Part shown: positions 62,201 to 64,000 of the stretch, piece by piece
How the letters are laid out: each line of letters opens with the position of its first letter
Position numbering within the stretch: position 1 is the stretch's first letter
From: Antedon mediterranea
Lineage: Eukaryota > Echinodermata > Crinoidea > Comatulida > Antedonidae
Assembly (NCBI RefSeq): GCF_964355755.1
Contig: NC_092671.1
Coordinates: 1,121,001 to 1,185,000 of the forward strand
Direction of reading: 5' to 3'
DNA: 64,000 nt
Notes under the pieces: generated by a model
Database searches by the model: none
What the model was told of the DNA's origin: nothing
What the model saw: the letters and a program-made list of their open reading frames with translations, nothing else
Made by a program: the position numbers and the translations under genes

Positions 62201-64000
62201 GATATCAGGTTTTGCAAGCTGTACAAAGTGATCTGTTAGATGACCTTAAAGTAGTAGCAGCAACTAATTAACTGTATCTATGCTTTATGTCATTTTCAGC
62301 ATGTTATAGTAAATCAAACCTATTATTACACTACAGAAGGCAATAACGTAATAAATAAAAGCTAGGCAGCACTTAAATAATTTGTAATAATAATACGTTG
62401 TTCTTATATAGCACTTAATGCATAAAGCCTATAAGCGCTTCACATTATTACCCCAGTCATTTGTCATAATGCAACACATAAAGATATTGAAAAATAAAAA
62501 AGATATTGAAAAATAAAAAAGATATTGAAAAATAAAAAAGATATTGAAAAATAAAAAAGATACTGAAAAATAAAATATATATTGAAAAATAAAAAATATA
62601 TAAATAAGATGTTCTATTCTTTTGTAATAACCACATTTGGTAGTCATTAAATTGCTGTTGACATTTGTAACCAATATATATCATCTTTTTTACTTAAACT
62701 GAGCAATTATATATGACGGTTTTAAAAATTTGTATTATGCAAAATACTTTACATTATGAAAATTAATGAACTAAATATAGTGGGTTGGATAATACATGGT
62801 AAGGGGTCATCACTAAGACAACAAAAGAAGCCATTTTCTCCTCCTTTTTCCATTCTTCTGCTGAATTTGAAGACTGTTATCGACTGTTATTTAATGCATT
62901 TTCTACAATAGCTGCATATTATAGATTAAACCATGACCATGGGTAGAACAGAACACAGAAGCAGCAATAACAGTTTAAGAGCATTTCCTAGAGATATCAT
63001 TACCGGTAATGAAAAGAAAATCAGTCCTAAAAATATTTTTTCATTAATTGAACAAAGAATCCACATAAAAAAATGGATCAATTTTACAAATGAATGTTTT
63101 AATTTTATATTTCATCAAAAAAATGAGTGCGCTTTTTTTTAAACAGAAGAACAAAACCAATTTTTAGCACTTTAAAAATAATATACCATGTCATAATTAA
63201 TAAATTTGCACAAATACAGCACGTAGGCTCATTTTTACGGTATAAATTGTCCGCAAAAAAGATTATATTATTGTAATTTTATTTTATTTCTGTATTGTTT
63301 TTATACAGTACTAATGTTTGGCAATATTAGAACCATAATCCATATAGTTTACATTATTTTTTATCAAAAAAAAAAATTTTATTATCCCATGTAGCTATGT
63401 TTTCATAAATATTTTGAATACAAATGTCAATATTTATATATAAGCTTTTTTAATAATTTGTTTGATCAATAAAATATAAGAAATACAATATTTCCTATGC
63501 ACCATAATTGAAGATGGGAATGTTGAAAGATGCTTATGCATTTTCATCTAATATATATTTCTATAATAAAACAAAAATAAAGCTTTTTGTGTATTAATGC
63601 TGTAATGACAAAAGTGGGGGCAGTATGATCGCCAAAGTTACATTTAAGCACCTAAGGGACCACTTAACAGGCAGGCATGTTATCAGTTTAACTTTGGATG
63701 TTTAGACTTAGAACATGCTTAACAGCCTGTAAAGTGTCTAACCCACAAGCTACTGTACTCTAGATATCGCACAATGTTTCTAATAATTAAAAGTCTTCCT
63801 TTTCACAGTTAGTAAAATAGTTATAATAACTTTAGCATTTTATTAAATTCGCTATATTTCTTAAAATGAACATTCTATTTGGTTTTCATTTTACTTTTTA
63901 TATTTTTTTTGCAGGGTGCATCTTCTGCAATTGTAGTAAAATTTGCGGATACCGAAAAGGAAAGACAGATGCGAAGAATGCAACAAATGGGCGGAGCTTT
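44257..64000 (+). CDS. CELF: CELF3-6-type RNA-binding protein, first six exons (partial)
   Basis: Coding exons: 44257-44488, 44746-44828 (83 bp), 54867-54915 (49 bp), 59763-59891 (129 bp), 60893-60972 (80 bp) and 63915 to beyond the window. All junctions are GT/AG and in phase; the 83, 49 and 80 bp sizes match vertebrate CELF exons. RRM1 (about residues 36-110) has RNP2 LFVGQI and RNP1 GCAFLTY; RRM2 (about 125-200) has LFVGML and GCAFVKF, then [35 protein letters not shown] between the RRMs fits CELF3, 4, 5 and 6 better than CELF1/2. The family binds GU-rich RNA and controls splicing, translation and stability. The divergent linker and third RRM lie to the right of the window. The first intron is about 10 kb. 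The exact paralogue cannot be told; in an invertebrate this is probably the single pre-duplication gene. Confidence 0.93.
46171..46298. mobile_element. Family A miniature element in CELF intron 2
   Basis: Ends ACTTGGATCCCACTAAAGCG and GTCCTAGTGTGAACCAAGCT; the interior keeps GACCAATCACC and ACTTGCGTTGCG. The target duplication has decayed. A diverged copy. Confidence 0.65.
46663..46818. mobile_element. Family B miniature element in CELF intron 2
   Basis: Ends AGCTCAGTCTACACTATCA and TGATAGTGTAGACAGAGCT with the family interior GTGATGTGCTCATATATGAA. The left flank is TTA and the right TTC, so the duplication may have mutated. A small open frame (46611-46802) runs across it. Confidence 0.78.
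48751..48780. repeat. Perfect 14-bp-arm hairpin in a CELF intron
   Basis: ACATGGAGGTATAA is exactly inverted after the two-base loop CA. No other copy was noticed. Confidence 0.9.
50287..50350. repeat. G-rich minisatellite, three units
   Basis: Units of CACCAGGGGTGGGGTGACG (19-25 bp) occur three times, one with an added CGCAC. The G runs (GGGG.GGGG) could form a G-quadruplex on the plus strand. Confidence 0.8.
51004..52482 (+). mobile_element. Helitron/HINE-like non-autonomous element (putative)
   Basis: A 27-bp hairpin at 51004-51030 (GGTTATATGCAT-GAT and inverse) opens the element. An inverted single copy (ATGCATATAACC) lies near the other end at 52439-52450. It is followed by a perfect hairpin AATTCGTCA-TAG-TGACGAATT (52454-52474) and then CTAG (52479-52482). 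A (TTTA)n microsatellite sits at 51052-51080. Short subterminal inverted repeats, a 3' hairpin before CTRR and a microsatellite are the hallmarks of Helentron-associated elements. There is no Rep/helicase gene; open frames at 51096-51410 and 51407-51610 are probably incidental. The exact borders are uncertain. Confidence 0.42.
52066..52136 (+). repeat. tRNA-like sequence (SINE head or tRNA relic)
   Basis: An A-box-like TATGGCTCGATGG (52072-52084) and a B-box-like GAGTTCGAGTCTC (52116-52128) are spaced as in a tRNA. The ends do not form a good acceptor stem, so it is more likely a SINE head or decayed copy than a functional tRNA. It lies inside the Helitron-like element. Confidence 0.4.
62385..62460. 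repeat. Dispersed TATATAGC repeat fragment in a CELF intron
   Basis: TTATATAGCACTTAATG, AAGCGCTTCACATTATTACC and CCCAGTCA match the block at about 24620-24680 and resemble 12690-12775, so this is the same interspersed repeat. Confidence 0.5.
62482..62605. repeat. 19-bp AT-rich tandem array, about six copies
   Basis: AGATATTGAAAAATAAAAA recurs with a 19-bp period, degrading toward the right. It explains the repetitive Phe-rich minus-strand frames at 62429-62684, which are not genes. Confidence 0.88.

Noticed and set aside
62429-62684. Phe-rich minus-strand proteins
   Set aside because: Translations of the 19-bp AT-rich tandem array.

Overview
This is an animal nuclear sequence, and most probably a marine invertebrate deuterostome such as an echinoderm. 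It is AT-rich, and its coding exons are short, scattered and flanked by GT/AG introns. The octamer TAGGCCTA and small transposon families with CpG-rich interiors are strewn through the non-coding DNA. The taxon is inferred from overall character only.

Four genes can be built exon by exon. On the minus strand, 22736-29296 encodes a 964-residue leucine-rich-repeat protein in nine exons; I do not recognise a named orthologue. On the plus strand, 33268-34200 is a two-exon gene for the small membrane protein TMEM267. On the minus strand, 37856-40961 is an eight-exon gene for carnosine N-methyltransferase (CARNMT1, 376 residues). On the plus strand, from 44257 past the right edge, lies a CELF RNA-binding protein of the CELF3-6 type. 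It has complete RRM1 and RRM2, and introns of up to about 10 kb. In the three complete genes the summed exon lengths are divisible by three and every junction keeps phase. CARNMT1 and CELF are divergent, with about 3.3 kb between their start codons. No shared pathway is evident; this is an ordinary gene neighbourhood.

The left 22 kb has no convincing gene. It holds LINE relics, nested inverted-repeat elements, a SINE and several minisatellites, including a 31-bp array of about 19 almost identical units. The LRR gene carries 39-bp and 68-bp arrays in its introns. A LINE relic at 30.7-31.9 kb is split by a palindrome-rich element with a 4-bp duplication. A 2.56-kb fold-back element starts 50 bp after the TMEM267 stop. 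Several small elements with AGC...GCT ends and TTA or TAA target duplications lie around CARNMT1 and CELF, and two of the families appear to have seeded tandem arrays. A 1.5-kb element with Helitron-like ends lies in the first CELF intron. The last 11 kb, inside CELF, is AT-rich and nearly free of these elements.

No new multi-gene system was found. The most unusual material is in the mobile DNA: a shared-end family of miniature elements that nest, abut and turn into minisatellites, and the GCGCAA-palindrome element.
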